Shown: positions 9,506 to 19,038, counted from the first letter of the stretch. The stretch: DNA of 64,000 nucleotides from Comamonas sp. lk (GCF_900564145.1 NZ_UOOB01000001.1:434001-498000); one strand, 5' to 3'. Numbers and translations are program-made. The notes: generated by a model from the sequence alone, not told the origin.

Positions 9506-10237
9506 ATGTCTCGCACCCCAAGTACAGCCGTCGTTGCCGCGGCAACACCGGCCTTTCAGCGCATCAAAGACCATGTGCTGCAACAGATTCAGAGCGGCCA
9601 GTGGCAGCAGGGACAGGCCATTCCCAGCGAGGCGGCTCTGGCCAGGCAATTCAATGTGGCGCGCATGACGGTGAACCGCGCCCTGCGCGAACTCAGCGAC
9701 GAGCAGACGCTGAATCGCGTGCAGGGCTCGGGCACGTTTGTGGCGCAGCAGAAATACCAGTCCACGCTGGTGCAGCTGCGCAATATTGCGGATGAGATTT
9801 CCGCTCGCGGCCATCAGCATCGGGGCCAGTTGCAGCGGCTGGAGCGCTACAAGGCCGATGCGGCGCTGCTGCGCCAGTTCGAGTTGACGGCGGCGCAGCA
9901 GCAGCTGTTCCACTCGGTGGTGGTGCACTTTGAAAACGATGTGCCGATACAGGTGGAGGACCGTTATGTGAACCCGGCGGTGGCGCCTGATTACATGGCC
10001 CAGGATTTCGGTAGCCAGACGCCTAATGCCTATCTGACGCGCGTGGCCCCGCTGCAGGGTGTGCAATACGCCATAGAGGCCAGCATGCCCGGCCCCGAAG
10101 TGGCCGAGCTGCTGCGCATGGAGATCACCGAACCCTGTCTGGTGCTGCGCCGGTGCACGCGCTCGCAAGGCCAGGTAGCCTCGGTGTCGGCCCTGTGGCA
10201 TCCGGCGTCGCGCTACCAATTCACCGGTAGTTTTTAA
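9506..10237 (+). CDS. hutC: Histidine utilisation repressor, GntR family
   Basis: The 243-residue protein has an N-terminal GntR winged helix (roughly residues 20-90; IPSEAALARQFNVARMTVNR, then GSGTFVAQ) and a C-terminal UTRA ligand-binding domain with DVPIQVEDRYVNP. HutC represses hut genes and is released by urocanate in characterised relatives. It is divergent from the permease-hutU operon and convergent with hutH. A second protein at 11977-12735 is a clear paralogue (both contain the EDRYVNP and QDF blocks), so which of the two is the main hut repressor is open. Confidence 0.9.
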   Translation: MSRTPSTAVVAAATPAFQRIKDHVLQQIQSGQWQQGQAIPSEAALARQFNVARMTVNRALRELSDEQTLNRVQGSGTFVAQQKYQSTLVQLRNIADEISARGHQHRGQLQRLERYKADAALLRQFELTAAQQQLFHSVVVHFENDVPIQVEDRYVNPAVAPDYMAQDFGSQTPNAYLTRVAPLQGVQYAIEASMPGPEVAELLRMEITEPCLVLRRCTRSQGQVASVSALWHPASRYQFTGSF

Positions 10238-10240
10238 TCA

Positions 10241-10336
10241 CCCCCTGAGCGGCTGTGCCGCGGGGACGACACCCTCGCTGCGAGGCGGTGCGGCCGGCGT
10301 AGGCTCTTGCTTGGTGTCTCTGGCCCTCGGGCATGC
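10241..10336 (+). repeat. Intergenic repeat copy 2 (CCCCCTGAGCGGC family)
   Basis: It begins four bases after the hutC stop and lies between convergent hutC and hutH. The stretch CCCCCTGAGCGGC...GCCGCGGGGACGA is hairpin-forming and the whole segment is collinear with the inverted copy at 6020-6125. Placed between converging genes it could help end transcription, though no U-tract follows. Confidence 0.7.
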
Positions 10337-10356
10337 TGGTTTTGGAACCTTGGCTC

Positions 10357-11910
10357 TTACAGCGCTGTGCTGGGCAGAATGCGCTGCAGCGTTTGCGGCC
10401 ATGCCGTATTCAAAGCCCACAGGCGCATGGTTTCGATGTCGGGAGCCAGAAAACGGTCTTGGTCCAGATACGGCACCTGGCTGCGGATCAGCGCATATTG
10501 CGCCTCGATCAGCGGCGAGCTTTTGAGGCGGCGATCAAAGTCCATGCCCTGGGCAGCGGCCATGGCTTCAACGCCCACGATGACGGCCGTGTTCTTGGCC
10601 ATCTCACCCAGGCGGCGCGCACCATAGGTGGCCATGGACACATGGTCCTCCTGATTGGCGGAAGTGGGCAGGCTGGTCACGCTGCTGGGGTGGGCCAGGC
10701 ACTGGTTTTCAGCCGCCAGTGCAGCTGCCGTGACCTGGGCGATCATGAAGCCCGAGTTGACGCCGCTGTCTTCAATCAGAAAGGCGGGCAGGCGCGACAG
10801 ACCGGTATCGAGCAGCAAGGCCATGCGGCGTTCGGAGATCGCACCGATTTCGGCCAGCGCCAGGGCAAGAATGTCGGCCGCAAAAGCCACGGGTTCGGCG
10901 TGAAAATTACCGCCCGAGATCACATCGCCGTTATCGAAGACCAGCGGGTTGTCCGAAGCGGCATTGGCTTCTATGACCAGCACGCGAGCAGCATGCGTCA
11001 GGTTGTCCAGGCAGGCGCCCATGACCTGCGGCACGCAGCGTATGGAATAGGGGTCTTGCACGCGGCCGCAGTTGGGGTGGGAAGGGTCGATGGCGCTGCC
11101 GTCGAGCAGCTCGCGCACGGCCGCAGCCACGGCGATCTGCCCCAGCTGTCCGCGTGCGGCGTGGATGCGCGCATCAAAGGGTTTGACCGAGCCCTGAATC
11201 GCTTCCAGCGTCAGGCAACCGGCGACCAGGCCGGCAGCCAGCACGCTCTCGGCCTGGAATAGGCCGGACAAGGCCAGGGCGGTGGAGACCTGGGTGCCGT
11301 TAAGCAGGGCCAGTCCCTCCTTGGGACCCAGCACAAAAGGCTCGAAACCCACATGCTTCATGGCTTCGCGGCCCGAGACCACTACGCCATTGACCTTGGC
11401 CTGGCCTTCGCCGATCAGCACGCAGGCCAGGTGCGATAACGGTGCCAGATCGCCGGAGGCGCCTACCGAGCCCTTGGAGGGGATCACGGGCAGCACATCG
11501 GCATTGACCAGTGCCAGCAAGGCGTCCACCAGCTCGGAGCGCGCACCCGAATGTCCGCGCGCCAGGCTGACAGCCTTGGTGGCCAGCACCAGGCGCACCA
11601 CATGGTCGGGCAGAGGCTCGCCGGTGCCCACGCTGTGCGACAGCACCAGATTGCGCTGCAGCTCGGCCAGGCGCTCGTGCGCGATCTTGGTTGAAGCCAG
11701 CTTGCCAAACCCGGTGTTGATGCCATAGACCACCTGGTCTTCATCCACGATGTGTTGCACATGCGCCTGTGCCGCCCGCATGTCTGCATAGGCCGAGGCG
11801 GCCATGCTCAGCTGCAGACCACCGCCTTGAATGGCGCGCAGCTGGGTCAGTGTGACCTGGCCGGGTTGCAGCTCCAGAGAGGAGGAAAAGCTTTCGGTAG
11901 TGGTGTTCAT
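10357..11910 (-). CDS. hutH: Histidine ammonia-lyase
   Basis: The 517-residue enzyme has the MIO prosthetic-group triad Ala-Ser-Gly at residues 151-153 in [14 protein letters not shown], the catalytic-loop tyrosine in [11 protein letters not shown] near residue 62, and SGNFH-type GGNFHAEPV. It deaminates L-histidine to urocanate, the first pathway step. The ATG at 11910 is used rather than an upstream ATG at 11955, which would place the operator inside the gene. It is separated from the main hut operon by hutC and has its own operator 10 bases before the start, so it is a separate HutC-controlled unit. Confidence 0.96.
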   Translation of the reverse strand: MNTTTESFSSSLELQPGQVTLTQLRAIQGGGLQLSMAASAYADMRAAQAHVQHIVDEDQVVYGINTGFGKLASTKIAHERLAELQRNLVLSHSVGTGEPLPDHVVRLVLATKAVSLARGHSGARSELVDALLALVNADVLPVIPSKGSVGASGDLAPLSHLACVLIGEGQAKVNGVVVSGREAMKHVGFEPFVLGPKEGLALLNGTQVSTALALSGLFQAESVLAAGLVAGCLTLEAIQGSVKPFDARIHAARGQLGQIAVAAAVRELLDGSAIDPSHPNCGRVQDPYSIRCVPQVMGACLDNLTHAARVLVIEANAASDNPLVFDNGDVISGGNFHAEPVAFAADILALALAEIGAISERRMALLLDTGLSRLPAFLIEDSGVNSGFMIAQVTAAALAAENQCLAHPSSVTSLPTSANQEDHVSMATYGARRLGEMAKNTAVIVGVEAMAAAQGMDFDRRLKSSPLIEAQYALIRSQVPYLDQDRFLAPDIETMRLWALNTAWPQTLQRILPSTAL

Positions 11911-11917
11911 GGCTATA

Positions 11918-11932
11918 CCTGTATATACAATT
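11918..11932 (-). promoter_or_regulatory. HutC-type operator before hutH
   Basis: TGTATATACA at 11920-11929 is a perfect ten-base palindrome inside CCTGTATATACAATT, matching the HutC/GntR operator pattern known from Pseudomonas hut promoters. It ends about ten bases before the hutH start codon, a position where a bound repressor would block transcription or clearance. Confidence 0.75.
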
Positions 11933-11976
11933 GAAAACAAGCAAAACATCCGCAAGGATCAAAGACAGGGCAGGCC

Positions 11977-12735
11977 TTAGCCGCCGTGCACGGAATCGGT
12001 GCGGAACCGGCTACCGAGTCGGTAGCGCATGCCCGGGTGCACGCAATGCACCCAGGTAATGGGAGTGCCACGCAGCCAGGTGCGGCGTGTCAGCATCAGA
12101 CAGGGCTGGTCGGCAGCCATCTGCAGCCACTGCGCTTGCTCGGCAGTGGGCAGCATGGCGTCGACCACATGTTCAATCTGGTCGTACTGCACATTGCGCA
12201 CCAGATAGACCGAGGGCTGAACTGCCGAGAAATCCTGCTTCATGAAATCCGGCACCAGGCGCGGATTGACATAGCGATCTTCCAGCTGAACCGGGACCTC
12301 GTTTTCGAAGTGCACGCCTTGCAGATGAAACACCGAGGCGCCCACGCTCAGATCCAGGGCGGCAGCCACTTCCAGGGAGGCCGATTCGCGGTTCATGCTG
12401 ATGAGCTCGAAGCGGTGGTCGTGGCCGCGCTGCGCAATCTCTTCGCCGATATTGGCAATGCGCAACAGCGTGGATTGCGGTTTTTCCTCGGCCACGAACG
12501 ATCCCACGCCGGCCACGCGCACGATCACGCCTTGCTCGGCCAGCTCGCGCAAGGCGCGGTTGGCGGTCATGCGTGCCACACCAAACTGCTGCACCAGCTC
12601 CTGCTCCGAAGGAATGCGTTCACCCGCTGCCAACGAACCGTCGCTGATCTTGCGCAGCACATACTCCTTCACTTGCTGGTACAGCGCGAGGGGCACATCG
12701 CGGGCAGGGGTGCGGGGGGGGCGGCAGGAGTTCAT
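11977..12735 (-). CDS. Second HutC-like GntR regulator
   Basis: The 252-residue protein has a GntR winged helix (IPSEQELVQQFGVARMTANR, GVGSFVAEE) and a UTRA domain with EVPVQLEDRYVNPRLVPDF. It is a paralogue of the regulator at 9506-10237. It starts 26 bases after the ABC ATPase gene and is probably the last gene of the transporter operon, whose promoter carries a perfect TGTATATACA; autoregulation is likely. It lies 66 bases upstream of hutH on the same strand. It may control the transporter, hutH or both. Confidence 0.88.
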   Translation of the reverse strand: MNSCRPPRTPARDVPLALYQQVKEYVLRKISDGSLAAGERIPSEQELVQQFGVARMTANRALRELAEQGVIVRVAGVGSFVAEEKPQSTLLRIANIGEEIAQRGHDHRFELISMNRESASLEVAAALDLSVGASVFHLQGVHFENEVPVQLEDRYVNPRLVPDFMKQDFSAVQPSVYLVRNVQYDQIEHVVDAMLPTAEQAQWLQMAADQPCLMLTRRTWLRGTPITWVHCVHPGMRYRLGSRFRTDSVHGG

Positions 12736-12761
12736 GACGATAGCGGGTTCTGCAACAGCCC

Positions 12762-13544
12762 TCAGTGTGCAGCAGCGGCCAGGGACTCGGCCCGAATTTC
12801 TTCGGTCAGTCTGGCCTTGAGTTCCATGAACTCCGGCGAGGTCTTGACGGTGTAGTGCCGGGGGTGGGGCAGGTTGACGGGAATGTCTGCCTTGATGCGA
12901 CCGGGGCGGGCGCTGAAAACGGCCACCCGGTTGGCCATGAAAATGGCTTCGTCGATATCGTGGGTCACGAACATTACGGTTTTGCGCTCGGCTTCCCAGA
13001 TGCCCAGTAGCAATTCCTGCATCAGCACGCGGGTCTGGTTGTCCAATGCGCCAAAAGGCTCGTCCATCAGCAAGATTTTCGGATCATTGGCCAGCGCCCG
13101 CGCAATGGCCGTGCGCTGCTGCATGCCGCCCGACAGCTGCTTGGGAAAGTGGTTCTCGAAACCTCTGAGGCCCACCTTGGCAATGAAGTAGTCGCTGCGC
13201 TCTTTTTGCAGGGCTTCGCTGACGCCTTTTTCACGCAGACCGAAGCGAATGTTCTGGGCCACGGTGAGCCAGGGAAAAAGCGTGTAGCTCTGGAACACCA
13301 TGCCGCGGTCGGCGCCCGGGCCGTCCACCACATGGCCGTCCAGCAGCACCTGACCGGTGGTCGGAAAGTCCAGCCCAGCCACGATGCGCAGCATGGTGGA
13401 TTTGCCGCAGCCCGAGGGGCCGAGGATGGTGACGAAGTCGTTTTCCTTGACTTCGAAATCCACCGGCAGCAAGGCCTGGGTGCTCGTGCCTTTGTGGCTG
13501 GTGAACGTGCGCGAAACACCGCGAATGGACAGTAAATTCTTCAC
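12762..13544 (-). CDS. ABC transporter ATPase, NitT/TauT (SsuB/TauB) type
   Basis: The 260-residue protein has Walker A GPSGCGKST, the Q-loop MVFQSYTLFPW, signature LSGGMQQRTAIARAL, Walker B ILLMDEPFGALD and the switch histidine in FVTHDIDEA. It energises import with the permease and binding protein upstream. The GTG at 13544 overlaps the permease stop as GTGA and has GGAG six bases before it, so it is preferred over a GTG at 13556. Family members import nitrate, taurine, sulfonates or pyrimidine precursors; regulation here points instead to histidine or urocanate. Confidence 0.9.
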   Translation of the reverse strand: MKNLLSIRGVSRTFTSHKGTSTQALLPVDFEVKENDFVTILGPSGCGKSTMLRIVAGLDFPTTGQVLLDGHVVDGPGADRGMVFQSYTLFPWLTVAQNIRFGLREKGVSEALQKERSDYFIAKVGLRGFENHFPKQLSGGMQQRTAIARALANDPKILLMDEPFGALDNQTRVLMQELLLGIWEAERKTVMFVTHDIDEAIFMANRVAVFSARPGRIKADIPVNLPHPRHYTVKTSPEFMELKARLTEEIRAESLAAAAH

Positions 13545-14425
13545 AGCGTGCTCCACTCGAACATGCGACGGTTGATGGTCTTGAAGATGAAATCGGAGAC
13601 CAGGCCGATCAGGCCGATCACGATGATGCCGAAGATGATCTGGCCGGTATTGAGCAGCGCCTGGCTGTCGGTGATCATGTGACCGATACCGGATGAGGAA
13701 CCGATCAGCTCGGCCACGATGACATAGGTCCAGGCCCAGCCCAGCACCAGTCTCAGGGTTTCAGCGATGCCGGGCGCTGCGCCGGGAATCAGCACGCGGC
13801 GAACAATGCCGGTGTTGCTGGCGCCCAGGGTGTAGGCGGCCTCCACCAGGTCCTTGCGTGCGCCACCCACGGTGACGGCAACCATCAGCGTGATCTGGAA
13901 TACCGAGCCTATGAAGATCACCAGCAGCTTTTGCGTCTCGCCCACACCGGCCCAGAGGATCAGCAGGGGAATGAAGGCCGAGGCTGGCAGATAGCGGCAA
14001 AAAGAGACAAAGGGCTCAAAGAACGCTTCTACCGGCTTCCAGGCGCCCATGGCAATGCCCAGAGGCACGGCGACAGCAGAAGCCAGCACAAAGCCGGCCA
14101 TGACACGCCAGACCGTCATGCCTATGTCATGCAGAAAGTTGAACTCGGTGAACAGCAGAATGCCTTCACGCATCATGGTCAGCGGACTGGCAAGAAAGGT
14201 GGGCGACACCATGCCGCCAAAGGTGACGGCAGACCAGACGATGAGGAAGAGGACAAAAAAGCCGATGCCCAGCAGCCATTTGGCTCTGTGGCTGACAGGC
14301 TCCAGCGGAGCCATATAACGTCTGCGCACCGGCTTGGTGGAAGGCTGAACAGGAGGCTGCACAGCGGTCGACACGCCCTGGGGCGTGGCGGGTGCAGAGG
14401 GGACAGAAGAAGATACCGCGTTCAT
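13541..14425 (-). CDS. ABC transporter permease, NitT/TauT type
   Basis: The 294-residue inner-membrane protein has a cytoplasmic proline-rich N-terminus, about six spans and the binding-protein-dependent transport (EAA) loop around EAAYTLGASNTGIVRRVLIP. AGAGG lies ten bases before the ATG at 14425. It overlaps the ATPase gene by four bases and follows the binding-protein gene by 18, a standard importer operon. Confidence 0.9.
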   Translation of the reverse strand: MNAVSSSVPSAPATPQGVSTAVQPPVQPSTKPVRRRYMAPLEPVSHRAKWLLGIGFFVLFLIVWSAVTFGGMVSPTFLASPLTMMREGILLFTEFNFLHDIGMTVWRVMAGFVLASAVAVPLGIAMGAWKPVEAFFEPFVSFCRYLPASAFIPLLILWAGVGETQKLLVIFIGSVFQITLMVAVTVGGARKDLVEAAYTLGASNTGIVRRVLIPGAAPGIAETLRLVLGWAWTYVIVAELIGSSSGIGHMITDSQALLNTGQIIFGIIVIGLIGLVSDFIFKTINRRMFEWSTL

Positions 14426-14443
14426 GTGCAACCTCTGGCTCGC

Positions 14444-15421
14444 TTACTTGATGAAGCTGTTGTCGTACATGACGTTGTAGTTCTCGGGGATGCTGCGAAT
14501 CACGCCGGCTTCCTTGAGAATGACTGCCGCTTCCTTCATGAAGGGCAGCAGATCATTGGCGAAGAACTTCTGGTTGGCTTCCTTGTCCGACCATTTGAGG
14601 AAGGCCGCAGACTTGCCGAACTGTTCGCCGCTTTGCTTGACGGCGGTGCCCATGATTTCGTAGCTCTTGTCCTTCTCGGCTCTGATCATGGCCACGGCAT
14701 CAAAGTAGGACTGGGTCAGCGCCTTGGCGGCTGCGGTGTTGGCCTTGAGCCATTTGGGATCGCAGCCCACGGTATCCATCACCATGGGATAGTCGATGGT
14801 GGTTGCCAGAATCTTGCCGGCCGCAGGGTTGGCGCGAACCGTGGACAGATAGGGTTCATACGTCATGGCTGCATCGTTCTGGCCGGAGACAAACGACTGG
14901 GCGGCGGGCTGAGGCTCCAGCGACACGGTTTTCACGTCCTTCATGGACATGCCGTTCTTGTTCAGCATCCAGGCCAGGCCGAAGTAGGGAGCGGTGCCCG
15001 GTGCGCTGACGGCCACTGTCTTGCCCTTGAGGTCGGCAAAGCTCTTGACGTCGTTGCGCACGGCAATGCCGTCGGCGCCATAGGACTTGTCCATCTGGAA
15101 GATCTGCACAATGGGCACGCCATTGGTGTTCCATGCCACATGCGTCTCGATGGTGGTGGCTGCACATTGCACCGCACCGGAGGCCAGCGCCAGGTGTCTA
15201 TCCTTTTGCGGAATCATCTTCAGCTCGACATTGAGCCCGTTCTTCTTGAAGATGCCGGCCTTGTCGGCCAGCGTCAAGGGCGCAAAGCCGGTCCAGCCAG
15301 ACATGCCAAGCACGATCTTGGTTTCCTGCGCCGTGGCTTGCTGAGCCCCTGTTGCCAGACAGGCGGCGGCCAGAGCCCATTGCCAAATGGGGAAGCGACG
15401 GGTGGTGTGTGTCGATGTCAT
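14444..15421 (-). CDS. ABC transporter substrate-binding protein, NMT1/TauA type
   Basis: The 325-residue protein has a Sec signal peptide (WALAAACLATGAQQATAQ, cleavage near residue 32) followed by a periplasmic NMT1/TauA-like fold with VLGMSGWTGFAPLTLADKAG and a DGIAVRNDVKSFADLKGKTV hinge region. AGGAGG sits eight bases before the ATG at 15421, so an upstream start at 15499 is rejected. It is the first gene of the transporter-regulator operon. The ligand is unknown; the HutC-type operator upstream suggests histidine, urocanate or a related imidazole. Confidence 0.87.
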   Translation of the reverse strand: MTSTHTTRRFPIWQWALAAACLATGAQQATAQETKIVLGMSGWTGFAPLTLADKAGIFKKNGLNVELKMIPQKDRHLALASGAVQCAATTIETHVAWNTNGVPIVQIFQMDKSYGADGIAVRNDVKSFADLKGKTVAVSAPGTAPYFGLAWMLNKNGMSMKDVKTVSLEPQPAAQSFVSGQNDAAMTYEPYLSTVRANPAAGKILATTIDYPMVMDTVGCDPKWLKANTAAAKALTQSYFDAVAMIRAEKDKSYEIMGTAVKQSGEQFGKSAAFLKWSDKEANQKFFANDLLPFMKEAAVILKEAGVIRSIPENYNVMYDNSFIK

Positions 15422-15521
15422 ATGACCCTCCTCGGTCAATGCGAGTGCAGCAAGGTTTTGGTTACGGCTTTGCCAGCCGGAAGCCAGCGCGGACGGCAAA
15501 GTGTGTTTTTGTTGATCAGGC

Positions 15522-15536
15522 TTGTATATACAGGCT
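15522..15536 (-). promoter_or_regulatory. HutC-type operator before the ABC transporter operon
   Basis: TGTATATACA at 15524-15533 in CTTGTATATACAGG is identical in its ten-base core to the site before hutH. It lies about 100 bases upstream of the binding-protein start, in the only sizeable gap before that operon, and links transporter expression to the hut repressors. Confidence 0.72.
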
Positions 15537-15624
15537 TACCCGAAAAGGCCTGACCAGCAAACTCTTGCAAGCCGCATGCCAGATTGCATGCGTGAGTAGG
15601 GACGGGAAATCGACCAACCTAGCG

Positions 15625-16557
15625 CTACGGTGGTGCGATCACGCTTTTGGCAACGCTCAAGAATGGTGCAATCAGGCAAGAGGCATTGCTGCTGGGCACC
15701 GACAGCACAATCGCCTGTTTGGCGACCTTGTCTTTGATGCGCTTGCACACCAGGCGCTTGCCGTCATGTGCTCTGTCCACCGTGGGGCGCGTGGTCAAGA
15801 TGCTGACGCCATGGCCGTTGGCCACCATGGAGCGCAGCAGCTCGATGGACGAGAACTCATGAGCCACGGTGGGGGTGACGCCGGCCTCGCGAAACAGGGA
15901 CAGAAAATACTCCCTGCTTTGCGGCAGCTTGATCAGCAGCACCGGGGATTGGGCCAGCTGGGCCAGACTCACGCTGGTGGCTGCTGCCAGCGCGTGCCTG
16001 GCCGGCAGGAGCACATAGGGTGCCAGGGCCGCCACCGGGTGCGTGCTGATCCGGGGTCTGGACAGGCCCAGCTCGTACTGCAGCGCGGCATGTATTTCCC
16101 CGCGCTCCACTTGCCGGGTCAGGGATTCGATATCGCCTTCTATGAGCTCCAGCGCGATCTCGGGGTAGCGCTTTTGCATCTGCGACAGGATTTGCGGAAT
16201 CCAGAGCGCACCAAGGGTGCTGAGAAAGCCCAGACGCAACACGCCGGACAGGCTCTGGCTGCGGCGTTCCTGCAGTTTCTCTGCGGACTCCAGCAAGGCC
16301 AGAGCTTCGCGGCTTCGGCTCAGACCGGCTGCCGTCAGGTCCAGACCTTTGCCATGCCGTCTGACAAAAAGCAGCTCGCCCCAATGGACTTCGAGGTCGG
16401 CCACCGCCTTGGACACCGAGGGCTGCGAAACGTTGATGGCCTGGGCCGCCTTGGCCGTGCTGCTATGGCGCGCGGCGGCGACGAAATATTCCAGTTGGCG
16501 CAGGTTGATGTGAATCAATTTTTTAAATTCAGAAGATGTGAAATGAATATTTTCCAT
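15625..16557 (-). CDS. LysR-family transcriptional regulator
   Basis: The protein (310 residues from the ATG at 16557) has the LysR helix-turn-helix NLRQLEYFVAAARHSSTAKA and SQPSVSKAVADLE followed by a substrate-binding domain. No convincing ribosome site marks the start; a TTG at 16608 and an ATG at 16587 are possible. It is divergent from the CoA-transferase gene, with only about 57 bases between starts, so it is probably the activator of the CoA-transferase/acyl-CoA dehydrogenase operon. The inducer is unknown. Confidence 0.88.
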   Translation of the reverse strand: MENIHFTSSEFKKLIHINLRQLEYFVAAARHSSTAKAAQAINVSQPSVSKAVADLEVHWGELLFVRRHGKGLDLTAAGLSRSREALALLESAEKLQERRSQSLSGVLRLGFLSTLGALWIPQILSQMQKRYPEIALELIEGDIESLTRQVERGEIHAALQYELGLSRPRISTHPVAALAPYVLLPARHALAAATSVSLAQLAQSPVLLIKLPQSREYFLSLFREAGVTPTVAHEFSSIELLRSMVANGHGVSILTTRPTVDRAHDGKRLVCKRIKDKVAKQAIVLSVPSSNASCLIAPFLSVAKSVIAPP

Positions 16558-16613
16558 TAATTCAAACTTCACGCAGCATCTCTGCATCTTCTCAGGCGAG
16601 CAACGCAAATCTC

Positions 16614-17846
16614 ATGTCTATCTCTGCTGAAACACCCGCATCCCGCCCTCTCGACGGCATACGCATTCTGGATTTCACCCGGGTGCTGGCCGGGCCCATG
16701 TCCACGGCGCTACTGGCCGATCTGGGGGCCGAGGTGGTGAAGGTGGAGCCGCCCCAGGGTGACGACTACCGCGCCATCGGGCCCATGAAGAACGGGCAGA
16801 GCGCGCTGTTCACCGTCATGAACCGCAACAAGCAAAGTCTGGTGCTGGATCTCAAGAACCCGCAGGCTGCCGAAATCGTGCAGCAGCTGGCGCAAAAAGC
16901 GGATGTGGTGGTGGAGAACTTCAGACCCGGGGTGGCCGAACGTCTGGGCATAGGCCCGGAAAAGCTGCGCAGCCTCAACCCCAAGCTGGTGTATGTCAGC
17001 GTTTCCGGCTTTGGGCAGACCGGGCCACTGGCCCACCGGCCGGCCTACGACATCATTGTCCAGGCCATGAGCGGGCTGATGGAGGCGACGGGCGAAGCCG
17101 ATGGCGCCCCCACCTTGGTGGGAGAGGCGGTCAGCGATGTGGTCGCGGGGCTGTTTGCCTCCTGGGCCACGCTGGCGGCCTTGCTGCAGGCGCAGCGCAC
17201 AGGCCAGGGCCAGCATGTCGATGTGGCCATGTTCGATACCACGCTGACTTTTCTGGCCACCTCAGTGTCTCGTTATCTGTTCACGGGCCAGCCTGCCAGG
17301 CGGGTGGGCAACCGCCACCCGCTGTCGGCGCCGTTTGGCGTCTACAAGGCGCGCGACGGCCACTTTGCCCTGGCGGTGCTCAATAAAAAACTATTCGATG
17401 CCACGGTGCTGGCCATGGGCTTGCCGCAGCTGGTCGATGACCCGCGCTTTGCCAGCGATGAGACGCGCTCGGTTAACGAGCCCGAGCTGCGCCGTGCCAT
17501 CGAGGGCTGGAGCTGCCAGCACGATGTGGCCGATGTGGTCGCCACGCTGGATGCAGCCGGCGTGCCCGTGGCGCCGATATGGAATATCGAGCAGGCGCTG
17601 GAGTCCCCGCAAATACGTTCCCGCGGCCTGCTGCACGAGGTGGACGACGAGCGCTTGCCCGGCCTGCGCTTGCCGACCCAGCCCGTGCACTTCAAAGGCA
17701 GCGCGCCCAACCGCAGCGAGAGAGCGCCGGCCCTGGGTGAGCACACGGAGTTGCTGCTCGGCAGCTGGCTGGGCCGCAGCCGCGAGGCCATTGAAGCCTT
17801 GCGCCAGGCCGGTGCACTGGGTGCGACGGGCACCGCCCATCACTGA
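16614..17846 (+). CDS. CaiB/BaiF family III CoA-transferase
   Basis: The 410-residue protein opens PLDGIRILDFTRVLAGPMST, continues with LGAEVVKVEPPQGDD and VENFRPGVAERLG, and has the conserved aspartate of the formyl-CoA transferase family near residue 175 (EAVSDVVAG). Such enzymes move CoA between carboxylic acids through aspartyl-CoA intermediates. It is followed 43 bases later by an acyl-CoA dehydrogenase gene, suggesting activation of an organic acid to its CoA ester and then alpha,beta-desaturation. The acid cannot be identified from sequence. Confidence 0.92.
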   Translation: MSISAETPASRPLDGIRILDFTRVLAGPMSTALLADLGAEVVKVEPPQGDDYRAIGPMKNGQSALFTVMNRNKQSLVLDLKNPQAAEIVQQLAQKADVVVENFRPGVAERLGIGPEKLRSLNPKLVYVSVSGFGQTGPLAHRPAYDIIVQAMSGLMEATGEADGAPTLVGEAVSDVVAGLFASWATLAALLQAQRTGQGQHVDVAMFDTTLTFLATSVSRYLFTGQPARRVGNRHPLSAPFGVYKARDGHFALAVLNKKLFDATVLAMGLPQLVDDPRFASDETRSVNEPELRRAIEGWSCQHDVADVVATLDAAGVPVAPIWNIEQALESPQIRSRGLLHEVDDERLPGLRLPTQPVHFKGSAPNRSERAPALGEHTELLLGSWLGRSREAIEALRQAGALGATGTAHH

Positions 17847-17889
17847 GTTATCTGCAACCTCAATCCCTACCTTGAATAGCGAGAAAAAC

Positions 17890-19038
17890 ATGAGCTTTTT
17901 ACGACTGGGCAGCACCGAAGAAGACCAGGCGATTGCCGATGCCGTGGACCGTTTTGCGCAAGAAACTCTGGCGCCCGTGGCCCAGGCCATGGACGAGGAA
18001 GCATTCTCTGCCACCCGCCATGTGCCCGGCCTGGCGCAACTGGGCGTGATGGGCATGAACCTGCCCGAGTGTCTGGGCGGCCCCGGCGTCACACCCACGG
18101 CCATGCTGATGTCGCTGGTCGCGATTTCCCGAGCCTGTGCCGCGACGTCTTCGATGATTGGCGCCCACTACCTGGGCACCGATGCCTTGCTGATTGGCGG
18201 CAGCGCCGAGCAGCACCAGCAATGGCTGCCGCGTTGCGCCAGCGGCGAATGGCTGGCCGCGTTTGCCTTGACCGAGCCGCGCGGCGGCTCCCACCCTGCC
18301 GACATGCGCACCCGGGCCGTGCTGGATGGCGATGAGTATGTGTTGACGGGCGTCAAGCATTTCATCTCCAACGCGGCAGAAGCCAGTTTCATGATCGTGT
18401 TTGCCAAGACCGATATGAATGCCGGGGCGCGCGGCGTCAGCGCTTTCATCGTGCCGCGCAATCTGGCTGGCATACAGATCTCATCGCCCGAAAAACTGAT
18501 GGGCATACGCGGCGGTCATGCTTTCGAGGTCTCTTTGGAAGGCGTGCGCGTACCCGCTGCCAACCGGTTGGGCGCCGAAGGCAGCGGCTTCAAGATCGCC
18601 ATGCAAGTGCTGGATAACAGTCGCCTGGATGTGGCTGCCACCTCGCTGGGGATTGCCGAGGCGGCATTGAAGGCGGCTGCGGAATGGGCCAATCAGCGTC
18701 TGGTCGGCGGCGAGCCCCTGGCGACCAAGCAGGCGATTCAGTTCAAGCTGGCCGATATGAAGCTGCGCCTGGAAGCGGCCTGGGGCCTGACCATGCAGGC
18801 CTTGGCCCTGCGCCAAGCCAGGCAGCCGTTCAGCCAGCAGTCGGCCATGGCCAAGCTGTATGCATCCGAGATGGTGGGCTTCGTGACCGATGAAGCGCTG
18901 CAGATCCACGGCGGCTACGGCTATACCCGCGAGATGCCGCTGGAGCGCTATGTGCGCGATGCCCGCATTCTGCGCATTTACGAGGGTTCTTCCGAGATCC
19001 AGCGCACCATCATTGCCCGCTCGGTACTGGGGCGTTGA
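17890..19038 (+). CDS. Acyl-CoA dehydrogenase
   Basis: The 382-residue flavoprotein shows the ACAD signatures FALTEPRGGSHPADMRT-like (FALTEPRGGSHPADM), KHFISNAAEASF, and the C-terminal ILRIYEGSSEIQR with the catalytic-base glutamate at residue 365, as in medium/short-chain enzymes. It desaturates an acyl-CoA and passes electrons to ETF. The ATG at 17890 (MSFLRLGSTEEDQ) gives a normal family length; reading further upstream merges with the CoA-transferase gene in another frame. Confidence 0.93.
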   Translation: MSFLRLGSTEEDQAIADAVDRFAQETLAPVAQAMDEEAFSATRHVPGLAQLGVMGMNLPECLGGPGVTPTAMLMSLVAISRACAATSSMIGAHYLGTDALLIGGSAEQHQQWLPRCASGEWLAAFALTEPRGGSHPADMRTRAVLDGDEYVLTGVKHFISNAAEASFMIVFAKTDMNAGARGVSAFIVPRNLAGIQISSPEKLMGIRGGHAFEVSLEGVRVPAANRLGAEGSGFKIAMQVLDNSRLDVAATSLGIAEAALKAAAEWANQRLVGGEPLATKQAIQFKLADMKLRLEAAWGLTMQALALRQARQPFSQQSAMAKLYASEMVGFVTDEALQIHGGYGYTREMPLERYVRDARILRIYEGSSEIQRTIIARSVLGR

